From Promethearchaeota archaeon (GTDB taxonomy: Archaea > Asgardarchaeota > Lokiarchaeia > Sigyniarchaeales > SOKP01): 44,537 nucleotides of DNA. The stretch spans positions 1 through 44,537 of the forward strand of contig JABCSY010000024.1 in assembly GCA_018238625.1 (NCBI GenBank). Reading direction: 5' to 3'. The notes under the pieces are model-generated. The model made no database searches, was not told the DNA's origin, and saw only the letters and a program-made list of their open reading frames with translations. Made by a program: the position numbers and the translations under genes. Of this stretch, positions 27,635 through 36,091 are shown piece after piece; position 1 is the first letter of the stretch, and the number at the start of each line of letters is the position of its first letter.

Positions 27635-30313
27635 ATGGTTTTTCTTTTGGCTACTCCTTCTAAAGATTACTTCATTGTTTTCGACAGGAATTATCAACAT
27701 AAACATGAACTATATTTCAACATAAACTTCTTTTATCTGAAATCGTATAAGAAAAAAAAGCAAATCTTTTCTTACATCAATAAACCATTCTTTAGAGGGT
27801 TAGTACTTTTTGGGTTAGACTTTAAAGGCAAAGTGCGGCCTGTAAATTTTTTCAAGATTCAAGAAAATGACCACTTAGAGCCAGTAAATCCGCGACTCCT
27901 TAAAAAATTTTTAATTGACGAAAAAAATAAATTTATTGGTTTTTCAAGTCAAACTGATCCAGAAGAATTCCAGCTGATAAAACAAATGCTTGAAAATTTT
28001 CAGTTCGACGAAAATAATATTGTCTACCTAACATTTTGCAAATCTTGTTTAGAGGTCAAAAAATTCACCATTTTAAGCGAAAAAACCAAGGTAAAATCGT
28101 TAAAAAATCAATTTATTTGCTCTAATTGTGCTTTAGATATTGTTCTAAAACAAGTACAAGTTGCGGGCCTTATCTCTTCTAATAAAATCAATCTTAAACT
28201 TAAGAATTTTTTTAATCATTTAATTTTAAAATTTAGGGATACTAATAGAGTACTAAACTCTTTTAAAGTGGATTTTAATCCCGTTAAAAACAAGGACTTA
28301 ACATTGTATGATGTCGAAAGAAATCCTCCAATTAGCAAAAAATACATCAATTATTCGATTGATAATCTTAAAATTCACAAAGATTTTAAAGCTTTATTAA
28401 AAGCGCTTAATATTTTGACTTTATTACCGATACAAGTAATTTCAATTGAAAGGGGCTTGATAGAAGAATACAGTAATCAATTGGTTATGGCACCCACGTC
28501 TGCAGGTAAAACTTTAGTTGGCGAACTAGCAGGGATTACAAGAGTGTTGAGTGAAAAGCGTAAAATGCTTTATTTAGTACCAATAGTAGCTCTAGCTAAT
28601 GTTAGAACAGAAGAGTTTAAGAGTAAATATAAGAAACTTAGCTTAAAAATTATTAAGAAAGTAGGAGAATCTATTCTTGAAAAAAATGAACCGAACGATT
28701 TAAGCAGACTGAGATCCGCTGATGTGATTATCGGTACATATGAAGCTATTGATTACATTTTAAGAAGTGGTAATAAAGATAAATTAGGAACAATAGGAAC
28801 TATAATTATCGACGAGATTCAGACTTTAAGCGATCAAGAACGGGGGTTCATTTTGGATGGTTTAATAGCTAGGTTAAAATCAATCTCTAAAGACGTACAA
28901 TTTTTGTATTTAAGCGCAACAATAGGTGCGCCAGAAGCTTTAGCGAAAAAGTTGGGTTGCATTTTGATTAATTACAATAATAGACCTGTTCCTATTGAAC
29001 GCCATTTAATATTATGTCTCAACGAATCAATAAAGCTCAGAAATATTACAAAATTAGTGCGAGCAGCATACTCTGAGTCATCTACATATGGGTTTAAAGG
29101 ACAATCTATAATATTCACAAATTCAAGAAAAAAATGCGAATCACTTGCTAATTACCTCCAAAATAAAGGATTAAAAGTGATGTCATATCACTCTGGGCTT
29201 ACACATGAAGAGCGTAAAGTAATTGAATTTAAGTTTCAAAAGCAACATATTTCAGCGGTTGTCGCAACAGCAGCTTTAGCGGCGGGAGTAGATTTTCCAG
29301 CAAAACAGGTGATTTTTGAATCGTTAATTATGGGGATCAAATTATTAACTGTTGCCGAATTTGAGCAAATGTTAGGAAGGGCTGGAAGGTTAAAAAAGCA
29401 TGATGTTGGATTGGCATATTTACTTGTAGAACCGGGAAAAATATGTTCTCATGAAACTAAAATAACCGAAGAAAATATTGCTATTAATTTATTAAATGGA
29501 AAAATAAAAGACTTTGAATTACAGCTTGATGAGGATAGATTCTTAACGGAACTATTAGCATTCATCTCAACATATAATGAGGGAGTCGAGAAAGAGAAAA
29601 TATATAAATTCTATAACTTTTTAATTAATTCTGATTACGAATTAGAAGAATTTTTAAAAAAATTATCAAAACTTAAACTTATCCAAATAGAAAATAATTC
29701 TCTATATAAACCCACTTTTTTAGGTCAAGCTGTTGCTAAATCTTTTTTAACCGTTGAAATAAGCCTGGAAATTATCAATAGCTTAAAAAAGAAAGAGAAA
29801 AAGATTATTGATATTGTTCTTGAATTAAAAGCATTAAGAAATGTTTATCTCACTAAAAAAGTCGTCGCTGATTTATCAAAACATAGACCAGCAAAATATT
29901 CCTCAAATAATTTCTTCAGTTCAAGCAATTTATCGCTGATGGACGCTAATTATGTGAAGAAAAGAAAAACATTCTCCCAAGAATTTATAGAATATATTGT
30001 CAAATGGACAAGAGAAATTTTCAACTGCGATTGTGAGGACAGCCCTTACTGTGAATGTGGAAGGTTGAACTTAGAGAGAATCATCTTGAATTTAAGAATT
30101 AAGGACAACCTCTCAATTGAAGAGCTTAGTTATTACTTAGAAGAAGAATACAACATTCTAGTATTTAAAGGAGATCTTATTAACTATCTGGAAAGTTTAA
30201 TATATTCGTTTGAAAGCATACTTAATATTTCAAAAGGGTTGCCCAAGCTGGATTCGGATTATAAGAAGGAGCTTTTAGAGATCCCCGAAATAATAGAAAG
30301 AATTAAGAATTGA
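27635..30313 (+). CDS. Ski2-like DEAD/DEAH helicase of the DUF5814 type
   Basis: Helicase motifs appear in order: Walker A APTSAGKT (286-293), motif Ib-like VIIGTYEA, DEIQ (393-396), SAT (427-429), GQSIIFTNSRKKCE, and motif VI EQMLGRAGR (577-585). The ~240-residue N-terminal extension has a zinc ribbon, C135-x2-C138 and C162-x2-C165. The C-terminal part carries CDCEDSPYCECGRLNL, then an EELSYYLEEEYNI helix segment. Both extensions match the archaeal helicase family that carries DUF5814. It acts in the cytosol on DNA or RNA by ATP hydrolysis; the substrate is not known. It follows a 53-aa ORF by 32 bp. Confidence 0.87.
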   Translation: MVFLLATPSKDYFIVFDRNYQHKHELYFNINFFYLKSYKKKKQIFSYINKPFFRGLVLFGLDFKGKVRPVNFFKIQENDHLEPVNPRLLKKFLIDEKNKFIGFSSQTDPEEFQLIKQMLENFQFDENNIVYLTFCKSCLEVKKFTILSEKTKVKSLKNQFICSNCALDIVLKQVQVAGLISSNKINLKLKNFFNHLILKFRDTNRVLNSFKVDFNPVKNKDLTLYDVERNPPISKKYINYSIDNLKIHKDFKALLKALNILTLLPIQVISIERGLIEEYSNQLVMAPTSAGKTLVGELAGITRVLSEKRKMLYLVPIVALANVRTEEFKSKYKKLSLKIIKKVGESILEKNEPNDLSRLRSADVIIGTYEAIDYILRSGNKDKLGTIGTIIIDEIQTLSDQERGFILDGLIARLKSISKDVQFLYLSATIGAPEALAKKLGCILINYNNRPVPIERHLILCLNESIKLRNITKLVRAAYSESSTYGFKGQSIIFTNSRKKCESLANYLQNKGLKVMSYHSGLTHEERKVIEFKFQKQHISAVVATAALAAGVDFPAKQVIFESLIMGIKLLTVAEFEQMLGRAGRLKKHDVGLAYLLVEPGKICSHETKITEENIAINLLNGKIKDFELQLDEDRFLTELLAFISTYNEGVEKEKIYKFYNFLINSDYELEEFLKKLSKLKLIQIENNSLYKPTFLGQAVAKSFLTVEISLEIINSLKKKEKKIIDIVLELKALRNVYLTKKVVADLSKHRPAKYSSNNFFSSSNLSLMDANYVKKRKTFSQEFIEYIVKWTREIFNCDCEDSPYCECGRLNLERIILNLRIKDNLSIEELSYYLEEEYNILVFKGDLINYLESLIYSFESILNISKGLPKLDSDYKKELLEIPEIIERIKN

Positions 30314-30562
30314 AGAAAATTCAATCCTAATACTTTTGTACCATCGAAGATTGGAATTCAAACTCGCTTTCCAACAAGTTCACCTCCACAAAATTCGCAG
30401 ATTTATACGTATTAAATTATTAAGGTTAAAACTAATGACAGATTAGAGAATAAGAAGAATTATTTCATTAAATAGTGAAAATAAGAAAAAAAACATCAAT
30501 CGAAATTAGAGTAAAACCTTAAATAATAACAATATAAAATAGAAATATCAATTTATAAAAAA

Positions 30563-31240
30563 ATGATTAATATGTCAAAAAAAACTTTAAAATCTGTTTC
30601 TATAGCCTTAGCAGTTATTGGAATTATTTTAATTGCATCTGGTCCAGTTGTGGGTATTGTTAGTGAAAAGATAACTTTATTGGATGAGAAGGGAAAAAGA
30701 GTACATGATGATAGTATGACTTTTATGAATTCAACTTATGCATTGAGCTTTACACTGGAGAAAAACCAAAAAATTGATGTTGAAATGTCTGTAGGTTTAG
30801 AAAACATAACCGTTCACATAATTTTTGTGGAAAAATCAGAATATTTAAATGATCTTGAAGTTAATGGAGCTCCTAATGCCGGAGATGGTTTACAAATGTT
30901 ATATGCTAGTTATGATGATTTTGTTATTGGAGAACCTATTGTTAGACATACTTCTACTCAGCGAACTTTAGTGATGGGTTCTTACTACTATATGGAATTT
31001 ATGGGAGGTTATACAGGAAGTGTTTTATATAGCATTCCTAATGATTATGTGATATTAATATGGGGTGTTAATTCGTGGGGATCAAATTCAACTTTAGGAG
31101 AACATGCGTATTTTGATATAAAAGTGATAATAGATGGTCCAGGTCAGGAAGCTGGAATACTTTTTTATCTTATTGGAGGAGGAGTAATTTGTGTAGCTAT
31201 TGTTATCGCATTAATATATTCAAAAAAACAGAGGACATAA
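30563..31240 (+). CDS. Membrane protein with large external loop, unknown
   Basis: Two membrane helices enclose the protein: residues ~10-30 (SIALAVIGIILIASGPVVGIV) and ~203-220 near the C-terminus, followed by a basic SKKQRT tail. The ~165 residues between are beta-rich and presumably outside the cell. A second ATG nine bases in (30572) may be the real start. The next gene, 15 bp on, is another small membrane protein, so both are one operon. No family is recognised. A 249-bp AT-rich spacer precedes it. Confidence 0.68.
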   Translation: MINMSKKTLKSVSIALAVIGIILIASGPVVGIVSEKITLLDEKGKRVHDDSMTFMNSTYALSFTLEKNQKIDVEMSVGLENITVHIIFVEKSEYLNDLEVNGAPNAGDGLQMLYASYDDFVIGEPIVRHTSTQRTLVMGSYYYMEFMGGYTGSVLYSIPNDYVILIWGVNSWGSNSTLGEHAYFDIKVIIDGPGQEAGILFYLIGGGVICVAIVIALIYSKKQRT

Positions 31241-31255
31241 AAGGTGATTAAAAAA

Positions 31256-31690
31256 ATGGAAGAAAATAGAGCAAAAAAATGTTTAATTTTTGGAATTATT
31301 GTTGCGGTTGCAGCAGGCACCATAATGATGATCAGTACCTCTATGGCAATTAATGCAAATAATTGGAAAACCTATGCAGATGAAGAGAATCAGATGAATT
31401 ATTGGTTAGGAAATTATGGATATCAAGAATATCAATTAAAAGAACAAGATATAATATTAACAAATCTTTGGATGAAACAACAAGGATTGGTTATTGGAAA
31501 TGCTGCTAGAGTTGTTGTCAATATTGGATTAATTTTATTGTTTATTGGATTTATTGGATATGCTACAAATGATCGCATAGATGAAAAAACAAAAAGAACA
31601 CACTTAACTATTGCTGCTATTGTATTATTTGTTATGATGCTTACTACCTTTTATACTCAAATTGGCATAATAGCAACGACAGGGCCATAA
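31256..31690 (+). CDS. Small membrane protein, unknown
   Basis: Three hydrophobic segments (about residues 8-27, 80-100 and 118-136 counted from the ATG) are joined by a hydrophilic loop (NNWKTYADEENQMNYWLGN). A GTG at 31244 is in frame, but AAAGGTGA lies eight bases ahead of the ATG at 31256, so the ATG is preferred. It follows the upstream membrane protein in the same direction and is likely co-transcribed. Function unknown; no motif is diagnostic. A T-run at 31718-31728 follows the gene. Confidence 0.68.
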   Translation: MEENRAKKCLIFGIIVAVAAGTIMMISTSMAINANNWKTYADEENQMNYWLGNYGYQEYQLKEQDIILTNLWMKQQGLVIGNAARVVVNIGLILLFIGFIGYATNDRIDEKTKRTHLTIAAIVLFVMMLTTFYTQIGIIATTGP

Positions 31691-31717
31691 GTAAATTTTA
31701 TATTCTAATTTTTTGTA

Positions 31718-31728
31718 TTTTTTTTTTT
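31718..31728 (+). terminator. Poly-T tract, candidate archaeal terminator
   Basis: Eleven consecutive T residues lie 27 bp after the stop of the two-gene membrane operon. T-runs end transcription in many archaea; there is no associated hairpin, so this is suggestive only. Confidence 0.4.
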
Positions 31729-31904
31729 ATTCTTAATAAATCATGTAAAAAACCATTTTAAAATAATTAACTAAGAAATAAAATAACATTTTTAGTAATT
31801 AGTTGATTAATAAAAATAAAATAATTGAAATATTATACGATAATTAATTACTTGAATAAAACGAAGATAAAAGTAAAGAATTAATAAAACAAACTTCTAA
31901 TTAT

Positions 31905-32852
31905 ATGATTTATACTATTTTTCTTTATCAGAGCCACACCGGTTTACTGATATACGATAAGAGTTTTCAAGAGATAAATGCTGGAAAAATGGAAATGTTT
32001 AGTTCATTTTTTTTAACTATAAAATCTTTTGTTTCTCAACTAGTTCTTAACGGTTCACAAGAATTAAAAAACATCGAGCTAGGCGAATATACGGTTTTAG
32101 TTACTTCGCTCTCTAAGATTAAAGTTGATATGGTTATTATCGCTGATAAAGAGGATGCTAAAGCTATAAACAAATTAATACCTAAATTAATTAAAGTACT
32201 TCAGAAGCACGAGCAACAGTTTCTTTCTTGGGAGGGGAATAGCGGAGAGTTTAAAATATTGGATCACCCACTTACTGAATTAATATTAGCAAATGTAAAA
32301 GATGTGAAGAAAACATTGCTTGAAAGCCCTGAGCAGATGCTTAAATCAATATGGGCACATAAAAAGAAATTAACGGAAGAAAAGTTTGAAAATCTAGTTC
32401 AGGAAAGAGATCTCTTGATCTATAAGATAGAAAACACCGTTAATATTCCAAGTAAACTATCGACAGCTCAAACGGTTGTAGAGCTCTCAGAAGAGCTACG
32501 AGATGAGAGCACGTTTTTGAAATACCAAGGTGAGGTAAGCAGATTTAAAAATGAATTGAAAGATGCAAAGTTCAAATTGAATTATTATTTAAACAACATC
32601 AAAACATCTGTAAACGAAGCTGTTGATAATTTGGGTGGAAAACCAATTCATTTGGGAGATTTTAAAAATTCTTATCTAAATTTATACTCTTTTAGCACAA
32701 AATTAAAACTAGTAAAGGAAAATGGTTGGGAAATTTACCGTGAATTAGCAAGCAAGCTCATTGATAAAGACTCTTTGTCTGATCACGAACTCTCTGAAAT
32801 CATTCAAACTTTATTAAATATGAGTATCAAAGTTGAGGATTATTTAAATTAA
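31905..32852 (+). CDS. Protein with N-terminal longin/roadblock-like domain and helical C-terminus
   Basis: The first ~110 residues look like a longin-type alpha/beta fold: strand IYTIFLYQSHTGLLIYDKSF, then a helix region EMFSSFFLTIKSFVSQLV, a hairpin IELGEYTVLVTSLSKIKVDMVIIADKED, and helix IPKLIKVLQKHEQQFL. Longin and roadblock domains regulate small GTPases and are expanded in Asgard archaea. Residues ~130-315 are mostly helical (ELSEELRDESTFLKYQGEV). No membrane segment. It is next to a DRG-type GTPase that is convergent, with another longin-like gene beyond. Fold assignment is by pattern only. Confidence 0.6.
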   Translation: MIYTIFLYQSHTGLLIYDKSFQEINAGKMEMFSSFFLTIKSFVSQLVLNGSQELKNIELGEYTVLVTSLSKIKVDMVIIADKEDAKAINKLIPKLIKVLQKHEQQFLSWEGNSGEFKILDHPLTELILANVKDVKKTLLESPEQMLKSIWAHKKKLTEEKFENLVQERDLLIYKIENTVNIPSKLSTAQTVVELSEELRDESTFLKYQGEVSRFKNELKDAKFKLNYYLNNIKTSVNEAVDNLGGKPIHLGDFKNSYLNLYSFSTKLKLVKENGWEIYRELASKLIDKDSLSDHELSEIIQTLLNMSIKVEDYLN

Positions 32853-32878
32853 AAATTTTCATGAAGAAAACTTAGCAC

Positions 32879-34081
32879 TTACTTTATGTGTAATTCTATA
32901 ATATCATTTTCTTTTAGTTCGTAATCTAATCCAACTTTCTTCTTTAATTGTCGAGCGTCTTTACGAATGACTATCGCGTAATCGAAAGATTCAAAAAATT
33001 TATGGTGTATTTTTATGGCTACATCTCTTATGGTTGGGATAGGATCAGTAGCATCCAAAATTAATGGTTTTTCAGCTACGACGCTTTTATTCATTGTATA
33101 AACCTTTATTTTTTTTAAATGGTTTAAGATCACTTCCCCAAAATTATTGGGAATCTCTTTCTTATTTGCGGACGTCCCAATTATTAGGGGAAATTTATCT
33201 GAATACGACTCTTCTAATTTGTGAAAGGTATTTTCTGTTAGCGATAGGTCTCCTTTTGTTCCCAGGATAATTGCTTTTTTATAAACTACGGAAGAATTTA
33301 AAGTATCGACAATGTGGTCGAGAGTAATCTTCCCAAAAACTCTTACAATAGCATTTCGTATGCCTCCTGCGTGGGTTATTTCTCTGATTCTTTCGGTCAA
33401 TTCTTCAATGTTGTCGTTTTCTTTAGATTCATTTGTTAGATAGAATACTTGAATCTTATTAGATCCCGATTTTTCAATCGTAATTGGAGGTGGGGGGACA
33501 TTGATTCGTATATAGGATTTGTTCAACTCACTTAAAAGCAAATCCATTTGTACCTTATAATCTCGAGATAAATCAACGCAAAAGCACAGTAAATCGGCCG
33601 CTCTTAATTGCGAGATGATCTCTTTGCCATTTCCTATTCCAATTGAAGCGCCTTCCATAATCGAAGGCATATCAACAATTTGATAGCGAATTTTATCGTA
33701 TTCGTATATACCTATCTCCGGGATAGCCGTGAATTTGCCAATCTTTTCTTTAGCAGCCCCCGTCAATAAATTTAATAGAGAAGTTTTTCCTACACCAGGA
33801 GTGTGATAATCGCTTATTAATATTACTTGAAGACCTTCCTTTTTAATCGAAAAAGGACTAACCATTTTACTGATGGATTTGACTCGTGCCTTTTCCGAAT
33901 CTTGTTCTCTCCTAAGTTTTGCAAGGCGAGATTTATTCAAAGCCACAATCTTTTCCGTAGCTTTGTGTTTAGGAACTAGAGACAGAAATTCTTCAAGACG
34001 TTTTATTTTCTCGTCTATTGAAGAAGCATCTAGATACTTATTGTATGCTGCTTGAGCTTCAGCTCCTATATTTGAACTCAT
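32879..34081 (-). CDS. DRG/Rbg-like OBG-superfamily GTPase with C-terminal TGS domain
   Basis: The N-terminal helical part (EEFLSLVPKHKATEKIVALNKSRLAKLRRE) is the DRG/Rbg opening signature. The G domain has G1 TPGVGKT (94-100), G3 DMPS (137-140, usually DLPG), a switch-II MEGASIGIGNGKEII matching IIEGAxxGxGRGRQVI, G4 TKGD (275-278, usually NKxD) and G5 TSA. Residues ~325-400 form the TGS domain (KIKVYTMNKS, PTIRDVAIKIHHKFFESFDYAIV, VGLDYELKENDIIELH), which binds ribosome-linked factors in eukaryotes. Departures at G3 and G4 suggest weak or altered nucleotide handling. Cytosolic, likely translation-linked. Convergent with one longin-like gene and upstream of another. Confidence 0.85.
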   Translation of the reverse strand: MSSNIGAEAQAAYNKYLDASSIDEKIKRLEEFLSLVPKHKATEKIVALNKSRLAKLRREQDSEKARVKSISKMVSPFSIKKEGLQVILISDYHTPGVGKTSLLNLLTGAAKEKIGKFTAIPEIGIYEYDKIRYQIVDMPSIMEGASIGIGNGKEIISQLRAADLLCFCVDLSRDYKVQMDLLLSELNKSYIRINVPPPPITIEKSGSNKIQVFYLTNESKENDNIEELTERIREITHAGGIRNAIVRVFGKITLDHIVDTLNSSVVYKKAIILGTKGDLSLTENTFHKLEESYSDKFPLIIGTSANKKEIPNNFGEVILNHLKKIKVYTMNKSVVAEKPLILDATDPIPTIRDVAIKIHHKFFESFDYAIVIRKDARQLKKKVGLDYELKENDIIELHIK

Positions 34082-34166
34082 AATTTTAATCCTCGAATGA
34101 ACTCAAATCGTAATAATATTATAGAAGTTATTGTTAAATTTAAAGATTAAATAACAGTTGAAACTT

Positions 34167-34622
34167 TTAAAAGATAGACCTAAAACGATCTTCGGTTTTT
34201 AACTTAAGATCTCCAATAATACCATCAATTCGACTTTCAAATTTCTTGAAGTATTTTTCTTTTTTGGAAAAAATATCATGAAAAGAATATCTATTAAGAA
34301 AATGCGAATTAATTTCTTCTAGATGTTTTTTAACGATCTCTGAGTCCGTTTCTTTTTCGGTAATAGCAAAAGAAATCAATGGTTGCTTATTTGATTCATC
34401 ATTGGGTAATGAAATTAATTCACAATAACAAACTAGTTTAAACGAGGCTAAAGAAATAACATTAATGTCATCCCCAAAGACTTCTGTTGTAAAACTTTCA
34501 AGAGCAGATAGAAATCCCGCTCTCAATTCTGGGTCTAACCCCACTCCAGTATCTGAATCGTAATATCTTATGTTTAGGATATTACGTATGCCTAAATTGA
34601 TACCAAGTTCTAAAATAGCCAT
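34167..34622 (-). CDS. Longin/roadblock-like small protein
   Basis: The 151-residue protein begins with a strand-turn-strand (IRNILNIRYYDSDTG), then LRAGFLSALESFTTEVFG helix and an antiparallel pair (NVISLASFKLVCYCELISL, QPLISFAITEKETD), ending in a long helical segment (KKHLEEINSHFLNRYS). This order is the longin-type layout seen in many Asgard proteins that pair with small GTPases. It lies upstream of the DRG-like gene on the same strand (85 bp apart). A second protein with a similar first domain is encoded at 31905-32852. No GTPase-binding residues can be named by eye. Confidence 0.55.
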   Translation of the reverse strand: MAILELGINLGIRNILNIRYYDSDTGVGLDPELRAGFLSALESFTTEVFGDDINVISLASFKLVCYCELISLPNDESNKQPLISFAITEKETDSEIVKKHLEEINSHFLNRYSFHDIFSKKEKYFKKFESRIDGIIGDLKLKTEDRFRSIF

Positions 34623-34857
34623 ATTTTTAAAGATTTCTTAATTTTAAAGTTTAGGACAAAATTTAATTCTAAGCTTATTAGGTCGTAGATATATTAATAA
34701 TTTAACTTAAATTTTTTGATTCAGTTTCTAAAAGATTTTTTCGTTTATCACTTTCGCAAAAGAAAACACATCCCCTTAGGGTTGTGATGAATTTTGCCTT
34801 AATCATTAAAAATTATACCTCTCTTTCTTTAAATACGAAATAATCCGTGCTTAATTA

Positions 34858-36045
34858 ATGCAACTCGTTCGACAAGTTCAATTCAAACATTCGAAATTAT
34901 TGGACGAAATTACTTTTCTTTCAAAAAACTTGTTTAACGTCGCCACCTATACAGTTCGACAACGATTCTTCATGGATCGTCATTGGATTAGATATAACGA
35001 GTTATGGAAATTGCTAAAAACTCACGAATCGTATAGAAAACTACAAGAATCGTGCGGATCTCATCCGCCACAGCAAGTCCTTAAACAAGTAGATCGAAAC
35101 TTTAAGAGCTTTTTTAAAGCGATTAAAATGTGGAAAAAAGAACCGTTTAAATTTCAAGGAATGCCAAGGCTCCCACGTTACAAGCGTAAGAACGGTCGTA
35201 ATTTAGTCTATTTCACATCTTTACAATGTAGGTTGAAGGACAGTTTTGTTTTACTCACGAGAAAGATGGAAAGGTTAGGCTTTCCGAGAATTAAAACGGA
35301 TCTCGAAAGCGTGAAAGGAGTTCGCATCGTTCCTTTCGGGGATCGATATAACATCGAATTGATCTACGACTACGAGCCACGAGACTTGTACTTGAACGAG
35401 GATAACGTGTTAGGGATCGATTTAGGACTTAACAACATCGTAACTGCGTCAGATAACGTTGGAAACAACCCACTGATTATCAAAGGCGGTGTCGTGAAGT
35501 CGATCAATCAATTCTATAACAAGCAATTAGCCAAATACAAATCGTTCAGCAAGATTTGTAACGACGCCGAATTAACTAAGCGCATCTTGAAGCTTCATCG
35601 AAAGCGAAACAATAAAATTAGAGATTTTTTCCACAAAACTTCGAGAAAAGTAATCAATTACTGCATTTCTAACGATATAGGAACGATAGTCATCGGGTAT
35701 AACGAGGGTTGGAAGCAAAAGATCGCGATAGGGAAGAAAAACAATCAAAACTTCGTGTCAATACCTTTTCTAAAACTTGTTCGACAAATCGAATACAAAT
35801 CCGAGATGGTCGGAATTAAAGTAGTGAGAATCACCGAAGAATATACTTCGCAAACTTGCTCTTCGTGCGGAGTCGTTCGCAAGTCAAACCGCAAGTATCG
35901 CGGTCTATATGCGTGTAATGAGTGCGGGTTAGTATTAAATGCCGATGTGAACGCTTCAAGAAACATGATACAGAAAGGAGTCCCTGAGTCCAAGTGGTTA
36001 GGGGATAGAGGATGTTTGAACCATCCATTAGTGTTAAAAGTTTAA
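34858..36045 (+). CDS. tnpB: TnpB RNA-guided nuclease (OrfB, IS605 family)
   Basis: The RuvC-like catalytic residues are intact: D188 (GIDLGLNN), E283 (IGYNEGWK) and D363 (NADVNASRN). A zinc finger lies between, C334-x2-C337 and C353-x2-C356 (CSSCG...CNECG). The N-terminal part has the usual basic helix-rich RNA/DNA-binding region (KLLDEITFLSKNLFNVATY). At 395 residues it is normal length. TnpB nucleases use an omega-RNA from the 3' end of the element to cut a target next to a TAM. Composition is more G/C-rich than its neighbours, pointing to a recent arrival. Confidence 0.93.
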   Translation: MQLVRQVQFKHSKLLDEITFLSKNLFNVATYTVRQRFFMDRHWIRYNELWKLLKTHESYRKLQESCGSHPPQQVLKQVDRNFKSFFKAIKMWKKEPFKFQGMPRLPRYKRKNGRNLVYFTSLQCRLKDSFVLLTRKMERLGFPRIKTDLESVKGVRIVPFGDRYNIELIYDYEPRDLYLNEDNVLGIDLGLNNIVTASDNVGNNPLIIKGGVVKSINQFYNKQLAKYKSFSKICNDAELTKRILKLHRKRNNKIRDFFHKTSRKVINYCISNDIGTIVIGYNEGWKQKIAIGKKNNQNFVSIPFLKLVRQIEYKSEMVGIKVVRITEEYTSQTCSSCGVVRKSNRKYRGLYACNECGLVLNADVNASRNMIQKGVPESKWLGDRGCLNHPLVLKV

Positions 36046-36064
36046 CGCCTCTTAACCTACGAAT

Positions 36065-36091
36065 CCAAGCCCTTTAGGGCGTGGTAGTTCA
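36065..36091 (+). ncRNA. Candidate omega-RNA 3' scaffold and TnpB right-end hairpin
   Basis: The 3' end of the tnpB transcript folds into CCA-a-GCCCT-tt-AGGGC-g-TGG. In this family the omega-RNA ends near the right end and takes its guide from the flanking sequence, here AAACTGCTTTTTATACGCG, which is the antisense of the folD 3' end. The hairpin is seen directly; transcription is inferred from the family. Confidence 0.5.

Larger units (their letters stand above)
34767..36091 (+). mobile_element. Solo tnpB element (IS200/IS605 group, no tnpA) with end hairpins
   Basis: The tnpB gene lies between two hairpins typical of this group. Left: CACA-t-CCC-loop-GGG-t-TGTG at 34767-34786. Right: CCA-a-GCCCT-tt-AGGGC-g-TGG at 36065-36084, followed by AGTTCA. 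There is no tnpA or serine recombinase next to it, so it would depend on enzymes elsewhere. Exact cleavage points are not known; the right end is likely within or just after AGTTCA (36086-36091), at the stop of folD. The left boundary may lie some tens of bases upstream of the hairpin. Confidence 0.75.

Noticed and set aside
30330..30405. Minus-strand ICEFCGGELVGKRV, a possible zinc-ribbon remnant
   Set aside because: Only one CxxC pair is present, a TGA stop follows at once, and there is no start codon; too short to call a pseudogene.
34780..34790. GTGATGA as a C box of a box C/D sRNA
   Set aside because: No matching D box follows at a suitable distance; the sequence is part of the TnpB left-end hairpin.
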